Counted from the first letter of the stretch, positions 54,211 to 63,934 are shown. The stretch: 64,000 nt of DNA from Candidatus Binatia bacterium (GCA_036493895.1 DASXOZ010000013.1:217306-281305); one strand, 5' to 3'. The notes: generated by a model from the letters alone, not told the origin. Made by a program: numbers and translations.

Positions 54211-54290
54211 GGCGGTTGCCCGCCTGGCGTAAGCACCGCGAGGCGATTGCCGCCCGGCATGTCTTGGCCAGGAGGTTGCCCGCCTCGCGT
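54211..54290. repeat. Degenerate repeat with GGTTGCCCGCC core
   Basis: Between udgX and ileS the segments beginning GGCGGTTGCC (54211), GGCGATTGCC (54242) and GGAGGTTGCC (54271) resemble each other at spacing 29-31. Divergence is high; this could be an old repeat or chance in G+C-rich DNA. Confidence 0.35.
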
Positions 54291-54354
54291 CCCGTTGCTA
54301 ACTAGCTCTTCCCCGAAAACTGCAGCGGCAGCGCCGCTGCCTGCCGGCGCGCCC

Positions 54355-57120
54355 ATGGACTACAAGAGCACCCTCCAGCTTCCCGCAACGGATTTTCCGA
54401 TGCGCGCGAACCTTCCCGAGCGCGAGCCCGCGATGCTCGCCAAGTGGGAATCCGAGCACCTGTACGGCCGCATGCTCGCCGGCCGCGAAGACGCGCCGCT
54501 GTTCCTGCTGCACGACGGACCGCCGTACGCGAACGGCAACATCCACATCGGTCACGCGCTGAACAAGATCCTGAAGGACATCATCGTCAAGTACCGCACG
54601 CTGGCGGGCTTTCGCGCGCCGTACCGGCCGGGCTGGGATACCCACGGCCTTCCGATCGAGCTCGAGGTCGAGAAGAACGTCGGGCGCAAGGCACGCGCCG
54701 AAATGAGTCTCGTCGAAGTGCGCAAGCTCTGTCGCCAGTACGCCGACAAGTACGTCGGAATCCAGCGCGACGATTTTCGCCGCCTCGGCGTTTTCGGCGA
54801 ATGGGATCGCCCTTACCTGACGAAAGACTTCGACTACGAGGCCCAGGAAGCGCGCGAGCTGGCGGCGATCCTCGAGACCGGCGGCATCTTCCGCAGCAAG
54901 AAGCCGGTGCACTGGTGCGCCTCGTGCCGCACGGCGCTGGCCGAGGCGGAAGTCGACTACGAGACGAAGAAGACGACATCGGTATTCGTCGCGTTCCCGA
55001 TCGAGGCGAAAGGGCCCCTGGCACCGTTCGCCGACCGGCGCCCGTCGATTGCGATCTGGACGACCACGCCGTGGACGCTTCCGGCCAACCTCGCAGTGGC
55101 CGTGTCGCCGGACTTCTCGTACTCGCTCGTCGAGTCGGCCGATCGCAGCCTCGTCGTCGCCACCGACCTCATCCCTGCTCTCGCGAAGCGTTTTCCGCTC
55201 GGCAAGACGCTCGCGACGTTCCAGGGACGCGAGCTCGAGGGTGTGAAGGCGCGTCATCCGTGGATCGATCGCGATTCGCTCGTGATCCTCGCTGAACACG
55301 TGACGCTGGAGGCCGGTACCGGCGCCGTGCACACCGCGCCCGGGCACGGCCAGGACGACTACGTCGTCGGGCTGCGTTACGGACTGGAAGCTTACGCGCC
55401 GGTCGATGCCGGCGGCCTGTTCACGGCGGAAGTCCCCGAGTTCCAGGGCCAGTTCGTGTTCGCCGCCGATCGCGCAATCCTCGATCTTCTCGCCGCACGC
55501 GGCGTGCTGCTTGCCGAAGAAGACATCGAGCACAGCTATCCGCACTGCTGGCGCTGCAAGAAGGCGATCATTTTTCGCGCGACCCACCAGTGGTTTTTGT
55601 CGATGGAGCACGCGTCCTTGCGCGACCGCACGCTGGAGGCGATCGACACCGTGCGCTGGATTCCGGCGTGGGGCCGCGAGCGCATCCACGGAATGATCGC
55701 CGGCCGCCCCGACTGGTGCCTTTCGCGCCAGCGCGCCTGGGGAGTGCCGATCATTGCGGTGCGCTGCGAGAGCTGCGCAAACGTCGAAGCGACGCCTGCG
55801 CTGGCCCTTCGCGCTGCCGAGATTTTCGAGAAAGAAGGCGCCGACGCGTGGTTCGCGCGCCCGGTCGAGGATTTCCTTCCGGAAGGCTTTGCCTGCCCGT
55901 CGTGCTCGGGCCGCCGCTTCGAGCGCGAGACGGACATCCTCGACGTCTGGTTCGACTCGGGCGTGAGCTTCGCAGCGGTCGTCGAGAAGGACTTCGGCGC
56001 CGGCACGGTCGCCGATCTTTACCTCGAAGGCAGCGACCAGCACCGCGGATGGTTCCACTCGGCGCTGCTGACGTCGGTGGCGACGCGCAGCCGCGCGCCG
56101 TACCGGTCGGTGCTGACGCACGGGTTCGTGCTCGACGGCGAAGGCCGAAAGCAGTCCAAATCGCTCGGCAACACCGTTGCGCCCCAGGACGTGCTCAAGA
56201 CCTACGGCGCCGACATCCTGCGCCTGTGGGTGGCCTCGGAAGACTACAGCGAGGACGTTCGCATCTCCGACGAGATCATGAAGCGGCTGGCCGACTCCTA
56301 CCGGCGCATCCGCAACACCGCGCGCAACCTTCTGGCCAATCTTTCCGACTTCGATCCGGCCGACGCGGTGCCTCACCGCGAACGCAACGAGATCGACCGC
56401 TGGATCCTCGCGCGCCTCGACGATTTCCTCGGCCGCTGCCGCCACGCCTACGACGAGTTCCAGTTCCACATCGTCTTCCACGCGCTCAACAACTTCTGCA
56501 GCGTCGACCTGAGCGCGCTGTACTTCGATGCCGCGAAGGACCGGCTGTACACGAGCGCGAAGACTTCGCGCGGCCGCCGCAGCGCCCAGGCGACGATGCA
56601 CGAGATCCTTCATGCGCTGGTGCGCGTGATCGCGCCGATTCTCTGCTTTACGGCTGAGGAAATCTGGCACGCGATGCCGTCGTCGCGGCGCGAAGGCGAG
56701 GCTTCGAGCGTGTTTCTCACCGATTTCCCGGTGGCCGATCCCGCGTGGAAGGACGATGCACTGCTGGCGCGCTGGCAGCGCCTCTGGGAGATCCGCGCCG
56801 TCGTGACCAAGGCGATCGAGGAGCACCGCCGCGACGGGCGCATCGGACAATCGCTCGAGGCCAGGGTGACCGTCGCGGCCGGCGGCCGCGACGGCGAGAT
56901 GCTCCAGTCCATCGGCAACCGCGCTCTTTGCGAGATGTTCATCGTCTCGCAGGTCGAGCTTGCCGGCGGCAACGGCAACCTGGCCGTCACCGTCGAGAAA
57001 GCGCGCGGAACGAAATGCGGCCGCTGCTGGAACTACGCGGAAGCCGTCGGCACCTTCGCGGATCATCCCGAGCTTTGCGACCGCTGCCATCCGGTGGTGA
57101 CTGCACTGGACCCATCGTGA
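54355..57120 (+). CDS. ileS: Isoleucyl-tRNA synthetase
   Basis: 921 residues from ATG 54355. HIGH at 64-67, the KMSKS variant KQSKS near residue 600, an editing domain between, and a C-terminal zinc region with CGRCWNYAE and CDRCHPVV. It charges tRNA-Ile and clears misactivated valine. The stop overlaps the lspA GTG (GTGA). I see no T-box leader upstream. Confidence 0.97.
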   Translation: MDYKSTLQLPATDFPMRANLPEREPAMLAKWESEHLYGRMLAGREDAPLFLLHDGPPYANGNIHIGHALNKILKDIIVKYRTLAGFRAPYRPGWDTHGLPIELEVEKNVGRKARAEMSLVEVRKLCRQYADKYVGIQRDDFRRLGVFGEWDRPYLTKDFDYEAQEARELAAILETGGIFRSKKPVHWCASCRTALAEAEVDYETKKTTSVFVAFPIEAKGPLAPFADRRPSIAIWTTTPWTLPANLAVAVSPDFSYSLVESADRSLVVATDLIPALAKRFPLGKTLATFQGRELEGVKARHPWIDRDSLVILAEHVTLEAGTGAVHTAPGHGQDDYVVGLRYGLEAYAPVDAGGLFTAEVPEFQGQFVFAADRAILDLLAARGVLLAEEDIEHSYPHCWRCKKAIIFRATHQWFLSMEHASLRDRTLEAIDTVRWIPAWGRERIHGMIAGRPDWCLSRQRAWGVPIIAVRCESCANVEATPALALRAAEIFEKEGADAWFARPVEDFLPEGFACPSCSGRRFERETDILDVWFDSGVSFAAVVEKDFGAGTVADLYLEGSDQHRGWFHSALLTSVATRSRAPYRSVLTHGFVLDGEGRKQSKSLGNTVAPQDVLKTYGADILRLWVASEDYSEDVRISDEIMKRLADSYRRIRNTARNLLANLSDFDPADAVPHRERNEIDRWILARLDDFLGRCRHAYDEFQFHIVFHALNNFCSVDLSALYFDAAKDRLYTSAKTSRGRRSAQATMHEILHALVRVIAPILCFTAEEIWHAMPSSRREGEASSVFLTDFPVADPAWKDDALLARWQRLWEIRAVVTKAIEEHRRDGRIGQSLEARVTVAAGGRDGEMLQSIGNRALCEMFIVSQVELAGGNGNLAVTVEKARGTKCGRCWNYAEAVGTFADHPELCDRCHPVVTALDPS

Positions 57121-57599
57121 AGCCCCGCATCCTGGCGCTGATCGTCGCGGTGGTGTTCGCGCTGGACCAGTACACCAAGCACCTGATCATGCGCGACTGG
57201 CAGGTCGGCGAGTCGGTGCCGGTGATTCCGTCGTTCTTCTCGCTGACGTACGTGCGCAACCGCGGCGGCGCCTTCGGAATGCTCGCGAACCTTCCCGATG
57301 CCTGGCGGGTCACGTTCTTCGTCGCATTCGCGGTGATCACGGTCGGGGCGCTGGTCTGGCTCCTGGCGAGCACGGCGCGCGAGGACATCCTGCAGCGGCT
57401 CGCGATCGCCGCGGTAATCGGCGGCGCCGCCGGAAACCTGTTCGACCGGATTCGTTACGGCGAGGTCGTCGATTTCCTCGACGTCTACGTGCGCGACTGG
57501 CACTGGCCGGCGTTCAACGTCGCGGACAGCTTCATCTCGTGCGGCGTCGTCGTCCTGCTGCTCGCCTCGATGGCGTCGCCGCGCGGGGCTCCGGACTGA
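57117..57599 (+). CDS. lspA: Lipoprotein signal peptidase II
   Basis: 160 residues from a GTG that overlaps the ileS stop. Four membrane helices; DQYTK, NRGGAFG, GNLFDRIRYGEVVDF and FNVADS are conserved, with the catalytic Asp pair at about 119 and 137. It cleaves prolipoproteins after lipidation and so matures the many lipoproteins in the window. Confidence 0.96.
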   Translation: MKPRILALIVAVVFALDQYTKHLIMRDWQVGESVPVIPSFFSLTYVRNRGGAFGMLANLPDAWRVTFFVAFAVITVGALVWLLASTAREDILQRLAIAAVIGGAAGNLFDRIRYGEVVDFLDVYVRDWHWPAFNVADSFISCGVVVLLLASMASPRGAPD

Positions 57600-57609
57600 A
57601 GACGTCGGG

Positions 57610-57631
57610 CGGCGCCGGTCCCCCGGCGCCG
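57610..57631. terminator. Hairpin downstream of lspA
   Basis: CGGCGCCGG-TCCC-CCGGCGCCG, a 9-bp perfect stem with a 4-base loop, 10 bases after the lspA stop. No T run follows, so function as a terminator is plausible only. Confidence 0.45.
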
Positions 57632-57786
57632 GCGCTTTCGTGGCAGCCGCCCACGACGCGCCCAGCCATCCCGCCGCGTCCGCCGCGCAATGGGTGCGAA
57701 TGAAACTGGCCCGTCCCGTGTCGAAGACGCGAGACGACCGCCCGGGACCCCCGGACAGTGCAAATGAACCAGGACGAGGGAAAACG

Positions 57787-58692
57787 ATGACTCCCAGCAG
57801 TGCAAAGCTCGCCGCGGTAGCTCTTTGTTCCTGCCTGCTCAGCGCCTGTGCCGACGGGCAGATGTCGCCGCAGGCGAGCGGTGCCCTCGGCGGCGCCGCG
57901 ATCGGCGCCGGCACCGGCGCCATCATCGGCAGCGCCACCGGCGACGCCGGAGAGGGGGCGCTGATCGGCGGCGCCCTCGGCGCAGTGACTGGCGCCATCA
58001 TGGGCGACAGCGTCCAGGCCCAGCAGGAGCGCGAGCAGCGCGACCGCGAGCTCGCCGAAGAAATGCGCCACCACAATCTCGAGGCGCACGGCAGCGAGCG
58101 CGGCGTCGTCGTCGATCTGCCGGACGTGCTGTTCGAATTCGGTCGCGCCGAGCTGGCACCGGCAGCAAGACAGAAGATCGTGGCGATTCGTGACGTACTG
58201 CAGAGTCCCGGGGTGGTGTGGCGCCACGTCTCCATCGAGGGCCATACCGATTCGATCGGCAGCGAACAGGCGAACCTCAAGCTCTCGCAGCGGCGCGCCG
58301 ACTCGGTCGCCGCTACACTGGCCGGCCTCGGCGTCGCTCGCCCGCGCATGGCGACACACGGTTTCGGCAAGGCCTATCCGGTCGCACCGAACGTGACACC
58401 CGACGGCCGCGACAATCCCGAAGGCCGCGCGCGCAATCGCCGCGTCGAGGTCGTGATCCTGAACGAGCAGAACGAAGGAATGCCGCCGCCGTCGGCTGCC
58501 GTCCCGCCGGGGTACCCGCGTCCGGCATATCCGCAGCCCGGTGCGTACCCGCAGCCGTATCCGCAACCTGGCGCCTATCCGCAACCCGGCGCGTACCCGC
58601 AACCCGGCACGTATCCGCCGCCGGTGTACCCACCGCCGGTCTACTATCCGGCGCCGTATCCGTATCCGTACCCGCGGCCGTACGGCTACTGA
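57787..58692 (+). CDS. OmpA-family lipoprotein with glycine zipper and Tyr/Pro-rich tail
   Basis: 301 residues. A lipobox (LLSAC) precedes a glycine-zipper segment (GGAAIGAGTGAIIGSATG), then an OmpA-like domain with VLFEFGRAEL, IEGHTDSIGS and RARNRRVEVVI. The last 65 residues are a YPQPGA-type repeat rich in Tyr and Pro. The zipper packs in the membrane; OmpA binds peptidoglycan. The tail may reach the cell surface (inference). Confidence 0.88.
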   Translation: MTPSSAKLAAVALCSCLLSACADGQMSPQASGALGGAAIGAGTGAIIGSATGDAGEGALIGGALGAVTGAIMGDSVQAQQEREQRDRELAEEMRHHNLEAHGSERGVVVDLPDVLFEFGRAELAPAARQKIVAIRDVLQSPGVVWRHVSIEGHTDSIGSEQANLKLSQRRADSVAATLAGLGVARPRMATHGFGKAYPVAPNVTPDGRDNPEGRARNRRVEVVILNEQNEGMPPPSAAVPPGYPRPAYPQPGAYPQPYPQPGAYPQPGAYPQPGTYPPPVYPPPVYYPAPYPYPYPRPYGY

Positions 58693-58778
58693 ACGCGCAG
58701 CGGCGAGCGTACCACGACGGTGACGAAGCCGTTGGGCGATCTCGTGATGCGATCGACGTCGACGGTGAGCCGCCGTCG

Positions 58779-60839
58779 TCAGTGGCAGCGCAGGCGCCCG
58801 AGCGGATCGAGCGAGCATGCCACTGCGGAAGCACGCGTTTCGGCGCAGCTCGACGACAGGCCAAGCAGGATGCGCGCCGACGGAGTCAAAAAGGATCCGA
58901 AATCCATCGCGCGGCCCTTGATCGCGATGCGGTAGCGACCTGCTGATCCCTTGACCGGTTTCAGCGACATCCGCGAGATGCCGCCCGCCAGCCCGGCCGG
59001 ATCGTCGTAGAGCCAGGACGTGCCGTGCAACGCGAACTGCGCCGCTGCGGCGGGGCCACCGAGCACGGTATCGAGCACCGGCGCCTCGTCGTTCTGGATC
59101 ACGAGGTGGATCCCGTCCGAGACGGGATCGAACGCAGCCGACGCCGTCATCTGGGCCGTCAGCGTCATCCGGTCGTTCGCGCCGCCGCGCTGGTCGATCG
59201 AAAGCCTTGCCAGGTCCAGCGGATCGCCGCCTTCGCAGGCGCTGTCGCAGGCGTCGCCGAGCCCGTCGCCGTCGCTGTCGGCCTGGTCGGCGTTCGCAGT
59301 AAGGGGACAGTCGTCCTCCCAGTCGCAGTACCCGTCGCCATCCCCATCGTCGCAGGCATGGATGCTTCGCCAGTCGTCGCGGACGGTCTGCCACAGCGGG
59401 CCGCGCGACGACATTTCGTCGTAATAGAACCACCAGAACACGCCGCCGTCGGCGTACGGAAACGCGAAGTTGGCCAGGTACATCTGGTCCGCCAGCGCGC
59501 GCCGCACTGCACCGGTGGGGTCGGCCTGGCTGCGCCACCACCACGCCTTGGTCGTCGCCGGAGACCAGTAGCCGAGCTCGCCCATGACGATGCGCTGCGA
59601 CGGGAACAGCGCGTGCAGGCGTTCGTACACTTCGTCGTGTGCCACGCCGAGAGGAGCGTCGCCGATCCACGTGCTGAGCGCCACGGTGTCGATGTCGGCC
59701 GCGGTCGCCGGGGCGACGTTGTCGTGGATCCATTGGAACAGCGTGCTGGATGGGCCGCCGGCAGTGCCCATCTGCCAGTAGAACGTCAGCAGCGTTTTCG
59801 CGGACGGAGCCGTGGTTTTCACGTAGTGCGCGGCATAGGCGACCTTGGCGGCAACGTCGCTGCCGAGCCACTCGCCGTTGACCTCATTGCCTACTTCCCA
59901 GACCTCGATCGACGGAAAATGATCGACGTACTCGTTTACCCGAGCCTGGAACTGCGCCAGCGAGTATCCGGACATCGCCGAGCTGTCGAGGATCTGGCCC
60001 ATCACCGCCAGGCCTGCCGAATGGGCGAGCGCGACGATGCCGTCGTACTGGGTCGCAGGTACGCCTTCGTCGAATACGATGCGGACGATGCCGGTTGCAC
60101 CGTCGTTTCCGGTAAGGTCGGCGACCGATGCGAGCACTTGTGTGTCGTTGTTCAATCGGTCGATCGTAAAACCCCACCATTCGGTTGCAAGGCCCGACCT
60201 CGCACGGTCGCGACCGTAGTCGCGAAGAAGGATCTCGAATGCGCGCACCAGCAGGTCGAGGGCCTGCTGCGACATCACGCCCTTCTCCGATTCGACCGAA
60301 GTTGCCGCGACGGCGCTCAGAAGAGCGTCTGCCTGCGAAACGTCATCGGTGAACTCCGCGCGCGGGACGTAGCCGGGACGACGCGAAAGCGCCCCTGCGA
60401 GTTTGCTGCGCACGTCGCGAGCGGCGAGCTCGTTGAAGACGACGGTGCCGGTGGGAAGCCCGGCGCCCTGGTTGTCGAGCAGCAGCGTCGAATAGCCGGT
60501 GTGCTCAGTGGACCACGCGATTGCGAGGCCTTCGCCGGCGCCGGCGATGTCCAGCGACGGAAGTCCGGCAGCATCCTGCATGGGCAGGTGCGCGACCGAC
60601 GTCGCGTCGCTGAGCTTGTAGAGAAGATCGTTGCGCCAGCCGCTCGGTGCGGCGCTGGTCCGATCGAGGAAGGCCTGCGTGGACAACAGCGTGCCCGATT
60701 CGTCGTAGGCCTTGAGCACCAGCGGAGCGCAGAAGGCAGTGCGAGCGGCCGCGGCCGTGGCAAACAGCACGGCCGCCGATGCGAGCCGCACCGGCAGCAT
60801 CGAGCGACGGCAATACGCCGGCGGTTTCGTCGAGTTCAT
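58779..60839 (-). CDS. Secreted clan GH-A-like glycoside hydrolase with calcium-binding repeat
   Basis: 686 residues. Signal peptide at about 15-38. A TIM-barrel portion (about 190-480) has EVGNEVNGEW with candidate acid/base Glu319 and VMGELGYW with candidate nucleophile Glu421, at the ends of strands as in clan A hydrolases. A thrombospondin type 3-like repeat (DGDGDGYCDWEDDCP then DSDGDGLGDACD) follows, then a C-terminal beta-rich domain. The substrate is unknown. The long N-terminal domain has no assignment. Confidence 0.72.
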   Translation of the reverse strand: MNSTKPPAYCRRSMLPVRLASAAVLFATAAAARTAFCAPLVLKAYDESGTLLSTQAFLDRTSAAPSGWRNDLLYKLSDATSVAHLPMQDAAGLPSLDIAGAGEGLAIAWSTEHTGYSTLLLDNQGAGLPTGTVVFNELAARDVRSKLAGALSRRPGYVPRAEFTDDVSQADALLSAVAATSVESEKGVMSQQALDLLVRAFEILLRDYGRDRARSGLATEWWGFTIDRLNNDTQVLASVADLTGNDGATGIVRIVFDEGVPATQYDGIVALAHSAGLAVMGQILDSSAMSGYSLAQFQARVNEYVDHFPSIEVWEVGNEVNGEWLGSDVAAKVAYAAHYVKTTAPSAKTLLTFYWQMGTAGGPSSTLFQWIHDNVAPATAADIDTVALSTWIGDAPLGVAHDEVYERLHALFPSQRIVMGELGYWSPATTKAWWWRSQADPTGAVRRALADQMYLANFAFPYADGGVFWWFYYDEMSSRGPLWQTVRDDWRSIHACDDGDGDGYCDWEDDCPLTANADQADSDGDGLGDACDSACEGGDPLDLARLSIDQRGGANDRMTLTAQMTASAAFDPVSDGIHLVIQNDEAPVLDTVLGGPAAAAQFALHGTSWLYDDPAGLAGGISRMSLKPVKGSAGRYRIAIKGRAMDFGSFLTPSARILLGLSSSCAETRASAVACSLDPLGRLRCH

Positions 60840-60886
60840 GACGTTCGCCTCCCCGGGGGCAGTGTGGCGGGAATCGTGTCCTTGCA

Positions 60887-61444
60887 TCAATCCGCTTTCT
60901 GCGGCAGCGCCGCGATCACGTCCTGCCATCGCGGCACTTCGTCGGCTGTCGCGGGAACGTGCCGCCACAGCACGCGGCCGTCGCGCCCGATGAGGAAGGC
61001 GCCGGCGCCCTGCCAGCGCGTTCCAGAAGCGCTGCGGTTACGGATCCCGCGCCCGCGCAGCTGCATCGCGCCCGACAGCGAACGCAGGCCGAGGAAATGC
61101 GAAAGCGGCGTGTAGCCGAGGCCGCAGGCGCCGTACCATTTCCGAGCGACGTCGTCGATCCACTGCGCGCCCTGGGCGCCGCCGACCTCGGCGAGCCATT
61201 TCGCCGCCACGCGCGAATCGCCGTGGCTGACGAACACGACGTCGACGCGGTCGTCGCGTTTGGCCAGGTCGCGAAGCTCGCGCACCGTCTGCTCGGCGAA
61301 GGGACAGCCGACGTGCCTCAGGAAGACCAGCAGGCGAAACGGTCGCGTCGAGCCGGGCGAATCCGCAAACGGGAGCACGTCACCGACGTGCACCGGCTCC
61401 GCGACGTTCTGCTCGCGCGGTTTTCGTAGCCCGATCCACGCCAT
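60887..61444 (-). CDS. AhpC/TSA-like thioredoxin-fold protein
   Basis: 185 residues. LVFLRHVGCPFAEQTVREL gives a single Cys at the peroxidatic position, and GAGAFLIGRDGRVLWRHVPA is the final strand pair. This resembles peroxiredoxin-like (PRXL2/AhpC-TSA) proteins; a resolving Cys is not evident. It lies 47 bases upstream of the glycoside hydrolase, on the same strand. Confidence 0.75.
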   Translation of the reverse strand: MAWIGLRKPREQNVAEPVHVGDVLPFADSPGSTRPFRLLVFLRHVGCPFAEQTVRELRDLAKRDDRVDVVFVSHGDSRVAAKWLAEVGGAQGAQWIDDVARKWYGACGLGYTPLSHFLGLRSLSGAMQLRGRGIRNRSASGTRWQGAGAFLIGRDGRVLWRHVPATADEVPRWQDVIAALPQKAD

Positions 61445-61643
61445 CGCAGAACCGAACCACTGCCGCCGAGCTGTCACAAGTGACGGCCAAAGAGGCGGGA
61501 GCCGGGCGTCCGGGCCTCGACTCGGGCAGCGGCAGTATGCAAGCGCAGCAGTGAAGCGAGACGACGGCGGGTCGCAGAGCCGGCGTCCCGCCCTGGTTCC
61601 GACACAGCTTGACGCGAGGCACGGTGCATACCATCGTGCGCCG

Positions 61644-62474
61644 ATGCCCAATGATCGCACTGCGCGCTCGAACAATCGGCGCATGCTTGTCGCGTTGACG
61701 ATCGTCACGGCGATGTCGTGGTACGGTTGCAGCGCCGTCACGAACCAGCACGAACAGGTCGCACTGCCGCCGCCCCCCGCATCGGTGACACCCGCGGAGT
61801 CCGGCTTCCTCACCGACTACTCCGCGTTGCGCGCTTCGGAGCAGTTCGCGTCGCTGCGCTTCTTCCGCGACGACGCGGCCAGGCGCGGCTTCCACAAACT
61901 GCTGCTGCGGCCGGTCGATGTCTGGCGCGGGTCGGACCATCGCCTCGACGACATTCCCGACGAGGACCTGCAATCCATCGCCGATTCGTTCTCGCGCGCG
62001 GTTTCCTCCGCACTCGGCCGTGATTTCCAGATGGTGACGCAACCGGGACCGGGCGTACTCGAGATTCATCTCGGACTGACGCTGGTTGCCGATCCCGCCT
62101 CGCACATCGATGCGTTCTCGACGAACGAGCCGGCAGCCGACGCCGCTCCGCGCAGCGGCAAGCTGGCCGACGCCACCGGGCGCTTCCTGCGCGAGTGCGC
62201 GTTCGAGGCGGAATTCTCCGAAGCCACGCCCGTAAAGCGCCCGGCTCCGGAAACTCCCAAGGTGCGCCACGAGGTGCGAATGGCAGTGTTCGATGCACGC
62301 CGCGGCGCCGAGACTCCGAAGGGCAACGTGCAGACCTGGGAAGATGTCGATGCGGTGTTCGCGAAGTGGGGCGCGTTCCTCGACGAGCGCCTGCGCGCGC
62401 TCGGCAGCGGAAATTTCGAGCCCCGCCTCACCGCGGGCAAGGCGGCGAAGCCGGCCGCCGCTCGGCACCGATAG
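61644..62474 (+). CDS. DUF3313-type lipoprotein
   Basis: 276 residues. A lipobox (SWYGC) ends the signal sequence. SGFLTDYSALR and LLLRPVDVWRGSDH, then LQSIADSFSRAVSSALG, match DUF3313 lipoproteins. The C-terminus is Ala/Lys-rich. Function unknown, likely outer-membrane facing the periplasm. Confidence 0.75.
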   Translation: MPNDRTARSNNRRMLVALTIVTAMSWYGCSAVTNQHEQVALPPPPASVTPAESGFLTDYSALRASEQFASLRFFRDDAARRGFHKLLLRPVDVWRGSDHRLDDIPDEDLQSIADSFSRAVSSALGRDFQMVTQPGPGVLEIHLGLTLVADPASHIDAFSTNEPAADAAPRSGKLADATGRFLRECAFEAEFSEATPVKRPAPETPKVRHEVRMAVFDARRGAETPKGNVQTWEDVDAVFAKWGAFLDERLRALGSGNFEPRLTAGKAAKPAAARHR

Positions 62475-62489
62475 GAAAAGGACCCGGCC

Positions 62490-62831
62490 TCAGCGGCAGT
62501 AAACGTCGGCTCGTGCGGTGCAGCGGTAGATACGATGGCGGCCGTTGCCGCGTGCGTCCGACTCGCAATTGCCACGGCGGCTCCCGGATCGAACACGGGC
62601 ATGTCCACCAGCGTTTTCGCACAGGAGCATGCTGTGGTCCTGCGCCAGCGCAATCGCCTCGTCACAGCAGTCGCGCTTGTTGTCGAAGGACCAGCCGGTG
62701 TCGCCGTAACCGGCGAAATATTCGGCGAGCGCCGGCGCGGGAACTGCCGCCGCAATGCCGGCAACGAACATCACCGCGAAAACGATACGACGGAAAGTCG
62801 ATCGCGAAGGGAGTGGTGAGTCTTGCAGCAC
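62490..62831 (-). CDS. Small secreted cysteine-rich protein
   Basis: 113 residues from a GTG. The signal peptide ends near APALAEYF. The mature part of about 75 residues has six Cys, enough for three disulfide bonds, and otherwise no known pattern. It faces the DUF3313 gene. Existence is supported by the clean signal peptide. Confidence 0.5.
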   Translation of the reverse strand: MLQDSPLPSRSTFRRIVFAVMFVAGIAAAVPAPALAEYFAGYGDTGWSFDNKRDCCDEAIALAQDHSMLLCENAGGHARVRSGSRRGNCESDARGNGRHRIYRCTARADVYCR

Positions 62832-62843
62832 GGGCGACCACTA

Positions 62844-63086
62844 TCACGCGTCCTGCCGTCGTGCCACCAGGACGTCAGCCCGCTCCGCCGCCGACCGCCT
62901 GCATGATTTCGCGCACGCGACGGCGCTTGCGGTCGCTGCGCCCGCAGCGCTGCACACCGGCGAGGACGACGAGCCCTGCGACGAAAGGCTCCACAACACG
63001 AGCAGGAAAATCACGATCCACGACAGGTCGACGGCGACATCGACGCCGCCGACACGGAAGAGCCTCACGCTGCGCTGCCCGTTCAT
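62844..63086 (-). pseudogene. Possible remnant of an M50 (site-2 protease-like) membrane protein
   Basis: 80 residues from ATG 63086. The start, VRLFRVGGVDVAVDLSWIVIF, has the look of the first strand and helix of site-2-type proteases, but no HELGH motif or further helices follow; the rest is Ser/Ala-rich with LVARRQ near the end. A neighbouring frame continues another hydrophobic stretch, so a frameshift or decay is possible. It could also be an unrelated small membrane protein. Confidence 0.3.
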
Positions 63087-63268
63087 GGAAAAATTCCTCC
63101 CGCACGAGGCTGGCGGCGGCAAGCCGAGGCGCGCCCCGTCGAGGTGAAAAAAGCACAGGCGGCGCAAACCGTGCCGCTTCGGAGGGAGGGCGCGCGGCGC
63201 GGCGGCACGACCGGGGGAGGGGCGCGGCCGCCGCATGGTATCCGTTGCGCTGACCCGGCGCGGGGCTT

Positions 63269-63934
63269 ATGCAGGTCGTTATCATGCCCTTCGACGTGAT
63301 CTGCATCTCCCAGACCGACGGTTCCGGCGGCGCCGGCATCGGCCGAGCCGTCGCCGACCGCCTCGGCTTCCGCTACGCCGACGAGGAAGTGATCGTCCAG
63401 GCCGCCCACCTCGCCCAGGTAGACCCTGCGGTGGTCGCGGCGGCCGAGCAGCGCCAGAACTGGTTGCAGCGCTTCATGGATGCGATGACGACCGCGCAGG
63501 ATGCGATCGGCACCGCGACGCTGGCTGCCGGGATGGTCGTTCCTACCGTCAACAACCCGTGGGCACGGCGCGCGTCCAAGGACGACCTGCGCAGCCTCAT
63601 CCGCGCGGCAATCCACGAGCTTGGAAAAGCGGGCAGTGCGGTGATCGGGGCGCATGCGGCGTCTCACGCCCTTGCCGGCAAGCCCGAAGTGCTGCGCGTG
63701 CTGATCACCGCGCCTGCGCCGGTGCGTTGCACGCGCGTTGCGGCCAGCCGCAGCATCCCGATCGAATCGGCCACCGAGGCCATTGCGGCGGGCGACCAGG
63801 GAAGGCGCGAGTACTTCCGCGTTTTCTATGAGCTCGATGAAGAGCTCCCTACCCAGTACGACCTGGTGCTCAACACCGAGCATCTGACGGCAGAGCAGGT
63901 GACGGAAGTCATCGTTCACGCGGCTCGCGGCTAG
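63269..63934 (+). CDS. Cytidylate kinase-like protein
   Basis: 221 residues from ATG 63269 (ATG 63284 is the alternative). The phosphate loop is SQTDGSGGAGIGRAVADRLG, with a FRYADEEVI strand, matching the cytidylate-kinase-like P-loop family. The central part (AVIGAHAASHALAG) and a VLRVLITAPAPVRCTRV segment fit that group. Substrate unknown; such proteins are common next to unrelated genes. Confidence 0.75.
   Translation: MQVVIMPFDVICISQTDGSGGAGIGRAVADRLGFRYADEEVIVQAAHLAQVDPAVVAAAEQRQNWLQRFMDAMTTAQDAIGTATLAAGMVVPTVNNPWARRASKDDLRSLIRAAIHELGKAGSAVIGAHAASHALAGKPEVLRVLITAPAPVRCTRVAASRSIPIESATEAIAAGDQGRREYFRVFYELDEELPTQYDLVLNTEHLTAEQVTEVIVHAARG

Noticed and set aside
54199..54354. T-box leader for ileS
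   Set aside because: No T-box sequence or terminator-antiterminator pair is visible; the segment is a degenerate G+C-rich repeat.
54298..57090. 930-codon minus-strand open frame opposite ileS
   Set aside because: ileS is certain from its motifs; the antisense product has no recognisable domain and arises from codon bias.
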